10,596 bases of DNA from an uncultured Clostridia bacterium (GCA_946405675.1 CAMJIC010000073.1:1-10596), one strand, 5' to 3'; positions 1 to 6,690 are shown, counted from the stretch's first letter. Notes: generated by a model not told the origin, from the letters alone. Numbers and translations are program-made.

Positions 1-4
1 TAGC

Positions 5-20
5 CTGCCCAGCCGGGCAG
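5..20. repeat. short perfect inverted repeat at edge of repeat block
   Basis: CTGCCC and GGGCAG (5-10 and 15-20) form a 6-bp perfect stem around a 4-base loop. It touches the start of the first 40-bp repeat unit and may be part of the same element, cut by the window edge. No T-run follows on either strand, so it is not a convincing terminator. Confidence 0.5.
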
Positions 21-56
21 TGAACAGTAACACTGGCAGGGGCGTGACTTGTAACT
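16..56 (+). repeat. intergenic repeat unit A (about 40 bp)
   Basis: First of three related units in the noncoding 3' region after the decarboxylase operon. It runs from GGCAGTGAACAG to CTTGTAACT. It matches unit B (114-153) in the same orientation at about 34 of 41 aligned positions, and it is also related to unit C (65-104) read on the opposite strand. The best conserved parts are the ends, AGTGAAC and CTTGTAAC; the centre is a TGGC(C/A) core. No open reading frame of note covers the unit. Its function is unknown. It could be a small dispersed palindromic element or part of a structured 3' untranslated region. Confidence 0.7.
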
Positions 57-64
57 TCCTGATC

Positions 65-104
65 GGTTACAAGACATTCCCTGGCCAGGTCACAGTTCAC
101 TCCC
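65..104 (-). repeat. intergenic repeat unit C, inverted relative to A and B
   Basis: Read on the minus strand this unit goes from GGGAGTGAACTG through CCTGGCCAGGG to CTTGTAACC. It aligns with unit B at about 31 of 40 positions. Lying between A and B in the opposite orientation, it can form a long imperfect stem with either one, but not with both at once. An 8-base gap separates it from A and a 9-base gap from B. Confidence 0.65.
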
Positions 105-113
105 GGATGGTCA

Positions 114-153
114 GGCAGTGAACAGCAACCTGGCCAAGGTGTGGCTTGTAACT
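114..153 (+). repeat. intergenic repeat unit B
   Basis: Second direct copy of the unit, ending 26 bases from the stop codon of the last decarboxylase gene at 180. It is one base shorter than unit A and differs from it at about six positions. It is the copy met first by transcripts leaving the operon on the minus strand, so a B-C hairpin would form before an A-C hairpin. Confidence 0.7.
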
Positions 154-179
154 CCCAGCAGTCTCTATACAGTATTCTG

Positions 180-1589
180 TCACACAGGATAAGCCTTGTT
201 CTTTGTGTCTCCTGCAGCCGGATCTACGCCGGTCTGCTGCGCCTGGCGGTACTTGAAGTAGTCAACCGCCACCTGCGGGAACAATGCATAGCTGAGGACA
301 TCCTCATCCTGCTGCTTCCACTGGGCGACTTCTTTTTCGAACTGCGGAAGCATCGGCGGAATATCGTCTGCCGGGCGATGTGTGATCACCTTGGCGTTTC
401 CGATACACTTCTTCTGGACTTCCTTGTTGAACGGCTTGACGGTCTGGCCGTACTTTCCGCTCAAAACGTCCTTGGTCTCCTGCGGCACCATCTTGTAGCG
501 CTCGCCGGCGATCACGTTCATGACTGCCTGGGTACCGACAATCTGGGAGGACGGAGTGACAAGCGGCGGCTCGCCCAGATCCTTACGAACATTCGGAACC
601 TCCTCCAGAACCTCATAATACTTGTCCGCCGCGCCCAGCTTGTCAAGCTGCGAGGTCAGGTTGGAGAGCATTCCGCCCGGAACCTGATAGACCAGCGTCT
701 TGATATTGACGCCAAGGTTCTTCGGATTGAGGAGACCGTTTGCAAGGCACTCGTCCCTGTACGGACGGAAATAGTCAGCGATCTCTTCCAGAAGCTTCAT
801 GTTCAGTCCGGAATCATACTGGGTTCCGCGGAAGGTCTCGACCATGACCTCTGTCGCCGGCTGGGAGGTTCCCAATGCAAACGGGCTCATCGCGCAGTCG
901 ATCACGTCCACGCCTGCCTCTACCGCTTTCATGTAAGTCATGGAAGCTACGCCGGAGGTGTAATGCGTATGAAGCTGGATCGGAAGATTCACAGCGCTCT
1001 TCATGGCTGAGATCAGTTCAGTCGCTCTGTAAGGAAGCAGCAGCCCTGCCATGTCCTTGATACAGATCGAATCAGCACCCATATCCTGGATGCGCTTGGA
1101 AATCTTTACCCAGTAATCAATGGTATAAGCATCTCCCAGCGTGTAGGACAGGGCAACCTGCGCATGCCCTTTCTCCTTCTTTGCCGCGTTAACGCAGGTC
1201 TGAAGGTTCCGAAGGTCATTGAAGCAGTCAAAAATACGGATGATATCAATGCCGTTCGCGAGAGACTTCTGTACAAAGTACTCCACGACATCATCAGAAT
1301 ACGGCTTGTATCCCAGAATATTCTGTCCGCGGAACAGCATCTGAAGCTTGGTGTTCTTGAATCCGTCACGGAGCTTTCTCAGCCTGTCCCACGGATCCTC
1401 ATGCAGGAAACGTAGCGCAGAGTCAAATGTCGCGCCGCCCCAGCATTCTACGGAATGATATCCGACCTTGTCCATCTTGTCGACGATCGGAAGCATCTCC
1501 TCCGTCGGCATACGTGTCGCGATCAGGGACTGATGCGCGTCGCGCAGCACAGTTTCTGTTATTTTAATCGGCTTTTTCTTTGCTGCCAT
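180..1589 (-). CDS. oadA: oxaloacetate decarboxylase alpha / transcarboxylase 5S-type carboxyltransferase subunit, no biotin domain
   Basis: 469-residue carboxyltransferase of the OadA / pyruvate carboxylase B / transcarboxylase 5S family, which moves a carboxyl group between oxaloacetate (or pyruvate) and the biotin of a carrier protein in the cytoplasm. The N-terminal TIM barrel (about 8-285) has the family's metal and active-site features: RDAHQS at 16-21, the lysine expected to be carbamylated in IKDMAG at 177-182 (K178), and the metal histidines in LHTHYTSG (H207, H209). A conserved PYC/OADA domain follows (about 290-440). The protein then ends without the Pro/Ala linker and biotin domain found at the C terminus of Klebsiella-type OadA; the carrier is a separate gene in the same operon. 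The start at 1589 has an AGGAAAGGA ribosome binding site. It is the last gene of the operon, 112 bases after the beta subunit gene. The preferred keto-acid substrate cannot be read from the sequence. Confidence 0.93.
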   Translation of the reverse strand: MAAKKKPIKITETVLRDAHQSLIATRMPTEEMLPIVDKMDKVGYHSVECWGGATFDSALRFLHEDPWDRLRKLRDGFKNTKLQMLFRGQNILGYKPYSDDVVEYFVQKSLANGIDIIRIFDCFNDLRNLQTCVNAAKKEKGHAQVALSYTLGDAYTIDYWVKISKRIQDMGADSICIKDMAGLLLPYRATELISAMKSAVNLPIQLHTHYTSGVASMTYMKAVEAGVDVIDCAMSPFALGTSQPATEVMVETFRGTQYDSGLNMKLLEEIADYFRPYRDECLANGLLNPKNLGVNIKTLVYQVPGGMLSNLTSQLDKLGAADKYYEVLEEVPNVRKDLGEPPLVTPSSQIVGTQAVMNVIAGERYKMVPQETKDVLSGKYGQTVKPFNKEVQKKCIGNAKVITHRPADDIPPMLPQFEKEVAQWKQQDEDVLSYALFPQVAVDYFKYRQAQQTGVDPAAGDTKNKAYPV

Positions 1590-1701
1590 TTTCTTATATC
1601 CTTTCCTAACAAATATTATATGGTGAGGAAGACCGGATGCCCCATCCCCGAAGTCCCTTCAAGGTTCTCCAGGGAGGGCAATGGCCCGTTCACCGCTGTC
1701 T
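1590..1701 (-). other. intra-operon spacer with stem-loop and TATAAT box
   Basis: This is the longest gap in the decarboxylase operon. On the transcribed strand it holds a weak stem (TCCCT ... AGGGA, about 12-base loop), G-rich sequence, a perfect TATAAT about 30 bases before the OadA start, and the ribosome binding site AGGAAAGGA. No acceptable -35 box lies 16-18 bases before the TATAAT. An internal promoter or an mRNA processing site is possible but not shown. Confidence 0.3.
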
Positions 1702-2862
1702 TTACGCGACGCCATAAATTGCCATGAAGGTACCTGCCGCGACAGCGGTACCGATTACACCTGCGACATTCGGCCCCATGGCATGCATCAGCAGGAAATT
1801 CGTCGGATCCGCCTGGGCACCTACCTTCTGCGATACCCGGGCAGCCATCGGAACGGCGGACACACCTGCCGATCCGATCAAAGGATTGATCTTTCCATGC
1901 GTCATCACCTTCATCAGCTGACCCAGCAAAACACCTCCCAAAGTACCGAAAGCAAATGCAACAAGGCCAAGGACGACGATCTTCAGCGTATCCACATTCA
2001 GGAATGCCTCTGCCGACGTGGAAGCGCCGACGGATGTTCCCAGAAGGATGACGACGATGTACATCAGCGCATTCGAGGCCGTCTCGGTCAGCTGGCGGAC
2101 AACACCGCTCTCACGGAACAGGTTGCCCAGCATCAGCATTCCGACCAGCGGAGCCGTTGTCGGAAGGAGCATGCAGACAACGACCGTGATGATGATCGGG
2201 AACAGGATCTTTTCAAGCTGGGTGACAGGGCGAAGCTGCTCCATCTTGATCTTTCTGTCCTTCTCGGTCGTAAACAGCTTCATGATCGGCGGCTGGATGA
2301 TCGGAACCAGTGACATGTAAGAATAAGCAGCCACTGCGATCGGACCCATCAGGGTCGTCTGTCCCAGCTTACCTGCCAGGAAGATCGAGGTCGGGCCGTC
2401 CGCTCCGCCGATGATGGAGATCGCGGCTGCGGCCTTGCCGTTGAAGCCAAACGCAATCGCCAGGAAATAAGCAACATAGATACCCGCCTGAGCCGCGGCA
2501 CCCATAACAAACGAGATCGGGTTCGCGATCAACGGTCCGAAGTCAGTCATCGCTCCGACTCCCATGAAGATCAGAGACGGCAGGATTGATGCCTCGTCCA
2601 GAATATAGAAATAATGCATCAGACCGCCCGCATGCTCCACACCGAGCAGGTCGGTCGAGAGATCCGCGATGATATCCGGGTAAATGTTGACAAGCAGCAT
2701 ACCGAATGCGATCGGGACCAGCAGAAGCGGTTCAAAGTCGTGTTTGATCGCCAGATACAGGAACACAAACGCGACGATCATCATAACATAGTTTCCCCAT
2801 GTCAGATTCAGGAACGCAGTCTGATGCAGAAGATTTGACATTGTAGTAGCAATGTAACCCAT
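1702..2862 (-). CDS. oadB: sodium ion-translocating decarboxylase, beta subunit
   Basis: 386-residue polytopic membrane protein of the OadB/MmdB/GcdB family. It decarboxylates carboxybiotin on the carrier protein and couples this to Na+ export. Hydrophobic segments run along its whole length. Key family signatures are present: GGADGPTSIF at 152-161, whose Asp155 corresponds to the essential Na+-site aspartate of Klebsiella OadB, and NPLIGSAGVSAVPMAARV at 326-343 with the conserved Asn, Gly, Ser and Arg of the second site. The length is close to that of other beta subunits, somewhat shorter than the Klebsiella protein. The start at 2862 has an excellent AGGAGGT site 6 bases upstream. It lies 42 bases after the biotin carrier gene. 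The protein looks intact, so the pump is probably active. The symbol oadB denotes the family; mmdB or gcdB would fit equally well. Confidence 0.95.
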   Translation of the reverse strand: MGYIATTMSNLLHQTAFLNLTWGNYVMMIVAFVFLYLAIKHDFEPLLLVPIAFGMLLVNIYPDIIADLSTDLLGVEHAGGLMHYFYILDEASILPSLIFMGVGAMTDFGPLIANPISFVMGAAAQAGIYVAYFLAIAFGFNGKAAAAISIIGGADGPTSIFLAGKLGQTTLMGPIAVAAYSYMSLVPIIQPPIMKLFTTEKDRKIKMEQLRPVTQLEKILFPIIITVVVCMLLPTTAPLVGMLMLGNLFRESGVVRQLTETASNALMYIVVILLGTSVGASTSAEAFLNVDTLKIVVLGLVAFAFGTLGGVLLGQLMKVMTHGKINPLIGSAGVSAVPMAARVSQKVGAQADPTNFLLMHAMGPNVAGVIGTAVAAGTFMAIYGVA

Positions 2863-2904
2863 TGATTAACCTCCTAACGTCAGAGACTTTTCAGCCCAGA
2901 CAGA

Positions 2905-3282
2905 TCAGTTCATCGTTGCAAGAACCTGTCCGTTCTCAACTGCGTCGCCCGCCGCGACCTCGATGGAAGCAACAGTGCCATCCTGCGGTGCCACAACCGG
3001 GATCTCCATCTTCATGGCTTCCAGTGTAACGATCGCATCGCCTGCCTTCACCGCCTGTCCGGCAGCTGCGTTCACCTTGAATACCTTGCCCGGAACAGAA
3101 GCCGTGACCTTCACGGAGCCTGCTCCAGCGGAAGCGGCCTTGGGTGCCGCAGCCGGCGCTGCCTTGGGTGCTGCAGCCGGGGCTGCCTTCGGTGCCTGGA
3201 CCGGCGCTGCTCCGGATCCGGTTCCTTCTTCTACGGTGACATCATAGACATTGCCGTTAACGGTGATCGTATAGTTTTTCAT
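2905..3282 (-). CDS. biotin carrier protein of Na+-pumping decarboxylase
   Basis: 125-residue biotin/lipoyl carrier (equivalent to MmdC/GcdC or transcarboxylase 1.3S). A short N-terminal beta segment (1-20) is followed by a flexible Ala/Pro/Lys linker (about 25-55) and a complete biotinyl domain (about 57-124). The biotin-accepting lysine is K91 in EAMKME (88-93). A PGKV turn comes earlier, and the domain closes with the usual G-D-x-V-x-x-G-Q-x-L pattern. The swinging arm should carry CO2 from the carboxyltransferases to the beta subunit. The ATG is preceded by AAGGAG at 9-base spacing. The gene lies between the OadG-like and OadB genes, 42 bases before the latter. A separate biotin ligase is needed and is not in this window. 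I leave the symbol blank because mmdC, gcdC and 1.3S cannot be told apart here. Confidence 0.94.
   Translation of the reverse strand: MKNYTITVNGNVYDVTVEEGTGSGAAPVQAPKAAPAAAPKAAPAAAPKAASAGAGSVKVTASVPGKVFKVNAAAGQAVKAGDAIVTLEAMKMEIPVVAPQDGTVASIEVAAGDAVENGQVLATMN
3134..3205. repeat. 24-bp tandem repeat in biotin carrier linker
   Basis: Three near-identical copies with a 24-bp period, seen as GCCTTGGGTGC at 3137, 3161 and (with one change) 3185. They encode the eight-residue unit KAAPAAAP in the Ala/Pro linker. The unit length is a multiple of three, so copy-number changes would lengthen or shorten the biotin arm without a frameshift. Confidence 0.75.
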
Positions 3283-3348
3283 CTTTACATTCTCCTTTGT
3301 AATTCAAACTCATTCTGATGATCCGCTGAAAAACAGCGGTTAAGGCTA

Positions 3349-4317
3349 TTATGCCCTCCAGTTGCTCTTTCTGCCTCTTCTGCGGATCGAACGGACAACA
3401 AATCCGTCTGCAGGAGCCTGTTCGCTTGCCGCGATCGCCGCACTGATGACTGCGATCAGTTCCAGGTCATCTGTCTCCTCCACCGTATCCTCAATCACCG
3501 GAGCCGGCGCAGGTGCTGCAGGTGCCGGAGCCGGCGCAGCTTCTTCCTTCTTTTTGCGGGCCAGAAGATCCGGGATCCAGTGGATCTGGCCAATGATAAA
3601 GGTCAAAAACAGCAGTACCACAAAGACCGTGCCAAGGCCGATCAGCGTATTCATAGCTGCTTTCCCTACCTGCGCACGGAAGGAATCCTTCACCTCCCAG
3701 TTCAGCAGGGTCAGATTTCTTCCAATGTCATAGGTGAAGACAACACCGATCTGGGCGTCGTTCTTCTCCGCAAGGGAATAATCCGCATCGATATGGAGGG
3801 TCAGAACCTGATCCGTCATATCTGCGGTATAGCTCTTCACACCCAGGAACTCTCCGCAGGAATCCCTGTTGGAATACCAGTTCCGGAGCATCTTGACCAT
3901 CGCCATCGTCGTATCGTCATGGCTGGTCAGTGTGGAGGAATCCTTCATCGAATTCGCAATGTCACGGACAGAGAGATTGATCTGACGGTTATAGGTCTGG
4001 ATCATCTTCTCAACATCTTCCACAGACATCCTGGACAGCATCGTCAGCTGCTGCTCGACCTGCGCTTCAATCGCCGGATACTGCGACTCAAGAGAGGTAT
4101 CTCCCGTCACACTTGCCGGCGCAAGAAGAGGTGCTTCCGTGGATCCTTCCACCTCTGTCTCATCTCCTGCAGCCGTGGATGAACCCGCATCCGCCTCAGT
4201 CTGCACAGTGCGGACCGCCTCAGTCTCAGCGGAAGAGGCACTCACACATCCGGCGGACAGGCAGAGCGAAGCCACTGCGGCGAGCAGGACCGTGTATATT
4301 CTTTTTCTCATCTGCAT
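3349..4317 (-). CDS. OadG-family membrane subunit with lipoprotein signal and large extracytoplasmic domain
   Basis: 322-residue subunit that probably plays the gamma/delta role: anchoring and assembling the decarboxylase on the membrane. The N terminus (1-24) is a lipoprotein signal with lipobox LSAGC, Cys24 being the expected lipidated residue. A Ser/Thr/Glu-rich low-complexity stretch (25-75) and a soluble, predicted extracytoplasmic domain (about 76-215) follow. One strong membrane segment (about 222-243) leads to IHWIPDLL, a charged and Ala/Pro-rich cytoplasmic stretch, and a conserved-looking tail with ELIAVISAAIAA and FVVRSIRRRGR that resembles the tail of clostridial OadG-like proteins. 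Classic OadG is only about 80-130 residues, so the front two-thirds is extra. The start is ATG at 4317 with GAGGTGA upstream; an ATG two codons later is equally possible. It begins 10 bases after the preceding carboxyltransferase gene. Confidence 0.8.
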   Translation of the reverse strand: MQMRKRIYTVLLAAVASLCLSAGCVSASSAETEAVRTVQTEADAGSSTAAGDETEVEGSTEAPLLAPASVTGDTSLESQYPAIEAQVEQQLTMLSRMSVEDVEKMIQTYNRQINLSVRDIANSMKDSSTLTSHDDTTMAMVKMLRNWYSNRDSCGEFLGVKSYTADMTDQVLTLHIDADYSLAEKNDAQIGVVFTYDIGRNLTLLNWEVKDSFRAQVGKAAMNTLIGLGTVFVVLLFLTFIIGQIHWIPDLLARKKKEEAAPAPAPAAPAPAPVIEDTVEETDDLELIAVISAAIAASEQAPADGFVVRSIRRRGRKSNWRA

Positions 4318-4327
4318 GTCACCTCAC

Positions 4328-5758
4328 TCAAACCGTACCGTGCTTTTTGTCAGGGCGCTCTTCCGCCTTCGTGTAAAGCATCTCGAACGCGCCGATGACC
4401 ATCTTGCGTGTATCCTCTGCCTTGATCACGGTATCCACATATCCGCGCGCCGCAGCTGCATCGACACCCTGCTGCAGCTTCTCATACGCGGATGCCTTCT
4501 CGTTCAGCGTCTTCGCATCGCTTCCGTCATACATGATCCCTGCCGCAAGCTTCGCATCCATCATGCCGATCAGGGCATCTTCCCATGCAAAGGTAATATC
4601 CGCACCAAGCGCCTGGCTGTTCATGATCGTATACCCGGAACCGAATGCCTTGCCCGTGATCAGATTCACCTTCGGAACGGTCGCGTCCGAAAGCGCATAG
4701 GCAAACCTTGCAGCCTGCTTCGCGATCCGGAATTCATTGTGCATGTCTGCAAAGAATCCTTCCGCGTTCGTAACCGTCAGGACCGGGATGTCAAACGCGT
4801 CGCAGAAGCGGACAAAGTTCTCCGCCTTCTCAAGCCCCTTTGCGGTCAGAAGCGGCTTGAACTGTGCACACTTCTCACCCTTCTCGTCATAGATCTCCGT
4901 ACGGTTCGCGATCGCGCCGACGGTGGTTCCGTTCAGCTTAATAAACCCGGTGACCATCTCTCTTGCAGACGCAGCCTTGACCTCGCACAGCAGGTTTTGG
5001 TCAGAGATCTGGCTGAGGAGAATGGAGGAATCTCCCACTGCACCTTCCAGTCCCTCACATACTCTGTTCAGGTCATCGCCGGCCTCCGCCAGGGGCGCTT
5101 CATCCGCATTGTTGGCCGGAAGGATCGATACCAGAGCCCTGATCTGTGCCAGGATCTCCTCTTCGGTTCCGACAAAATCAACAAGGCCGCTCTTCTCACT
5201 CTGGAACTTAGCTGAAGCTGTATCCGCTTCCTTGTTCCCGGCCAGCGCATTCGGGGAATTCACGAAAAGCTTTGCATTGGTGCCTTCCATGAATACAAAG
5301 TCACTCATGCCTGCCGCAACAGCAAGACCGCCGCCGCAGTTGCCGAGTACTGCCGTGATCTGCGGGATCACGCCGCTGGCAAATGCCATCCTGCGGTACA
5401 GTGTCCCAAATGCGTTCAGTGCATCTGTGGATTCCTGCAGACGCATGCCGGCGCTGTCAAGAAGCCCGATGACCGGAGCGCCCATCTTCATGGCAAGGCT
5501 GTACAGGCGTACGATCTTCTTCGCATGCATCTCACCGATGCTCCCGCCAAGCACAGAGGCATCCTGGCTGTATACATAGACCAGGTTTCCATCGATCAGA
5601 CCATAACCGGTGATCACACCGTCTGAAGCAGCTTTCTCTTCAGTCAGGTTGAAATCCGTGCTCCTTGCCGTGACAAGCGAGCCGATCTCAACGAAACTGC
5701 TTTCGTCAAGCAGAGCAGCGATTCGGTCTGCTGCCTTGCTCTTTCCTATATTGCTCAT
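4328..5758 (-). CDS. acyl-CoA carboxyltransferase subunit (12S / MmdA-like), divergent
   Basis: 476-residue biotin-dependent carboxyltransferase with the two crotonase-like halves of the MmdA / transcarboxylase 12S / PccB family (about 10-240 and 245-476). Family landmarks are DSAGMRLQES at 101-110, ASGVIPQITAVLGNCGGG at 127-144, ATVPKVNLITGKAFGSGY at 359-376 and MNSQALGADITFAW at 379-392. These give the Gly-rich oxyanion-hole segments in both halves. It is shorter than typical members (about 505-525 residues): the usual N-terminal helical lead with its HAxGKLTARER-type motif is missing. The C-terminal GFLPGxxQE motif is replaced by GFFADMHNEF. The likely donor is an acyl-CoA such as methylmalonyl-CoA, but the substrate is uncertain. 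It is the first gene of the operon, with a strong GGAGGT site 6 bases before the ATG. Confidence 0.85.
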   Translation of the reverse strand: MSNIGKSKAADRIAALLDESSFVEIGSLVTARSTDFNLTEEKAASDGVITGYGLIDGNLVYVYSQDASVLGGSIGEMHAKKIVRLYSLAMKMGAPVIGLLDSAGMRLQESTDALNAFGTLYRRMAFASGVIPQITAVLGNCGGGLAVAAGMSDFVFMEGTNAKLFVNSPNALAGNKEADTASAKFQSEKSGLVDFVGTEEEILAQIRALVSILPANNADEAPLAEAGDDLNRVCEGLEGAVGDSSILLSQISDQNLLCEVKAASAREMVTGFIKLNGTTVGAIANRTEIYDEKGEKCAQFKPLLTAKGLEKAENFVRFCDAFDIPVLTVTNAEGFFADMHNEFRIAKQAARFAYALSDATVPKVNLITGKAFGSGYTIMNSQALGADITFAWEDALIGMMDAKLAAGIMYDGSDAKTLNEKASAYEKLQQGVDAAAARGYVDTVIKAEDTRKMVIGAFEMLYTKAEERPDKKHGTV

Positions 5759-5764
5759 ACTTAG

Positions 5765-5770
5765 ACCTCC
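5765..5770 (-). promoter_or_regulatory. ribosome binding site of first decarboxylase gene
   Basis: GGAGGT on the minus strand lies 6 bases before the ATG at 5758 and fixes that start. This supports the short N terminus of the carboxyltransferase being real rather than a mis-called start. Confidence 0.8.
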
Positions 5771-5818
5771 ATCAATAAGAAATCAAAAATTGCCATTCCT
5801 ATACTACGTGAAAACCTC

Positions 5819-5848
5819 AAAAAAGGCAAGCCATAATGGCTTGCCTTT
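5819..5848 (-). terminator. intrinsic terminator after the L,D-transpeptidase gene
   Basis: AAGGCAAGCCA pairs with TGGCTTGCCTT (stem about 12 bp, 5822-5833 with 5837-5848) around a 3-base loop. It is followed on the minus strand by six T residues. It separates the transpeptidase gene from the decarboxylase operon, so the operon should have its own promoter within 5759-5818. I saw no convincing -35/-10 pair there. Confidence 0.9.
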
Positions 5849-5872
5849 ACGCCTTTCCCCAATCGTTACAAG

Positions 5873-6676
5873 TCACCAGATCCACACTCTGGATCCGATC
5901 GGAACATTCTTGTTATCAAAAATCCACTGGGCATCGCTTGCTTCCACGCGTGCGCAGCTGTGGGACAGGGGTATCTTGCCGATAGCCTGCTCCATGCCGC
6001 CTCCCGGCCACTTATGGATTCCGCTTCCATAGAAGAAGGTGTAGTACTGCAGGCCGTTCACCACCAGACCCTTTTTCTGTACCACGTACTTCTTCTTAAA
6101 TGTCACGTCCAGGGTCGGGGCGTCTGCCTTTCCGGTCGATGTCCTGCAGGTTCTGACCAGTTCCCAGTTCCGCTTGTAACCCTTGAAAATGTTGATTCTC
6201 TGCTTATCCAGGCTGATCCATACCAGCGTGTCGGTCGTGCTCGGGATGCTCTGTCCGTTCACATATGCTTCCTTGGTTTCTGTGGAATAGTCGCCCTGCG
6301 CGCCTGTCGCGAGGGGTTCTGTAAAGGTCATAAACCGGTTCGCGATATAGCAGGTTGTCCCGTCCTGGAGCATGCACTGGCTGACGCCGTTCATCGCATG
6401 ATAATCTCTCTGTATGACTGTGACGACCGAACCTGCCGGTATTCTCACGTCCTCTCCGGTCTCTTCTGACTCTGTGACGACGCCTGATGTCGTTCTTGCC
6501 CGCCAATGGATCGTCTTGACAACCTCTGTGTCATTCTTGTTGGCGATCCGCTCGGCCGTATTCTGGAACTTCTCATCCGCTTTCTTGGCCATCGCCTGGC
6601 CGGACAGTAGTCCCGCCATGATCATGCACGCCATGGTCATGGCGGATATCTTCCGGATCAATCCCTTTGTATTCAT
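5873..6676 (-). CDS. secreted L,D-transpeptidase (SH3-like + YkuD domains)
   Basis: 267-residue exported enzyme. Members of the YkuD family form 3-3 cross-links in peptidoglycan or attach proteins to it. A signal peptide covers about 1-30 (basic NTKGLIRK, hydrophobic core, AMA cleavage site before KKADE). A bacterial SH3-like region follows (about 52-118), then the YkuD catalytic domain (about 148-267). Catalytic residues are the Cys in LSHSCARV (Cys241, preceded by His239) and the upstream His221 in GSGIHKW; Arg243 is also kept. The canonical motif is SHGCxR, so the Gly-to-Ser change before the Cys is unusual. I chose the ATG at 6676 because GGAAGGAG lies 6 bases upstream; an in-frame ATG ten codons earlier (6706) has no such site. 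It has its own candidate promoter and terminator, so it is probably monocistronic. Confidence 0.9.
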   Translation of the reverse strand: MNTKGLIRKISAMTMACMIMAGLLSGQAMAKKADEKFQNTAERIANKNDTEVVKTIHWRARTTSGVVTESEETGEDVRIPAGSVVTVIQRDYHAMNGVSQCMLQDGTTCYIANRFMTFTEPLATGAQGDYSTETKEAYVNGQSIPSTTDTLVWISLDKQRINIFKGYKRNWELVRTCRTSTGKADAPTLDVTFKKKYVVQKKGLVVNGLQYYTFFYGSGIHKWPGGGMEQAIGKIPLSHSCARVEASDAQWIFDNKNVPIGSRVWIW

Positions 6677-6682
6677 ACTCTG

Positions 6683-6690
6683 CTCCTTCC
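6683..6690 (-). promoter_or_regulatory. ribosome binding site deciding the transpeptidase start
   Basis: GGAAGGAG on the minus strand sits 6 bases before the ATG at 6676. It selects this start over the in-frame ATG at 6706, and the resulting protein has a standard signal peptide. Confidence 0.8.

Noticed and set aside
1..179. CRISPR array at the left edge
   Set aside because: There are three units, but one is inverted, the spacing is 8-9 bases and the units are diverged, which does not fit repeat-spacer structure.
141..1010. 289-residue plus-strand open frame opposite the OadA gene
   Set aside because: It is a shadow of a clear OadA gene on the other strand, has no recognisable domain, and starts inside the repeat block.
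4139..5215. 358-residue plus-strand open frame opposite the carboxyltransferase
   Set aside because: It runs antisense to two well-supported genes, has a composition typical of a shadow frame and shows no known motif.
5798..5826. TATAGG as -10 box for the decarboxylase operon
   Set aside because: The sequence 15-18 bases upstream lies inside the terminator and does not resemble a -35 box. A promoter must exist nearby but cannot be placed with confidence.
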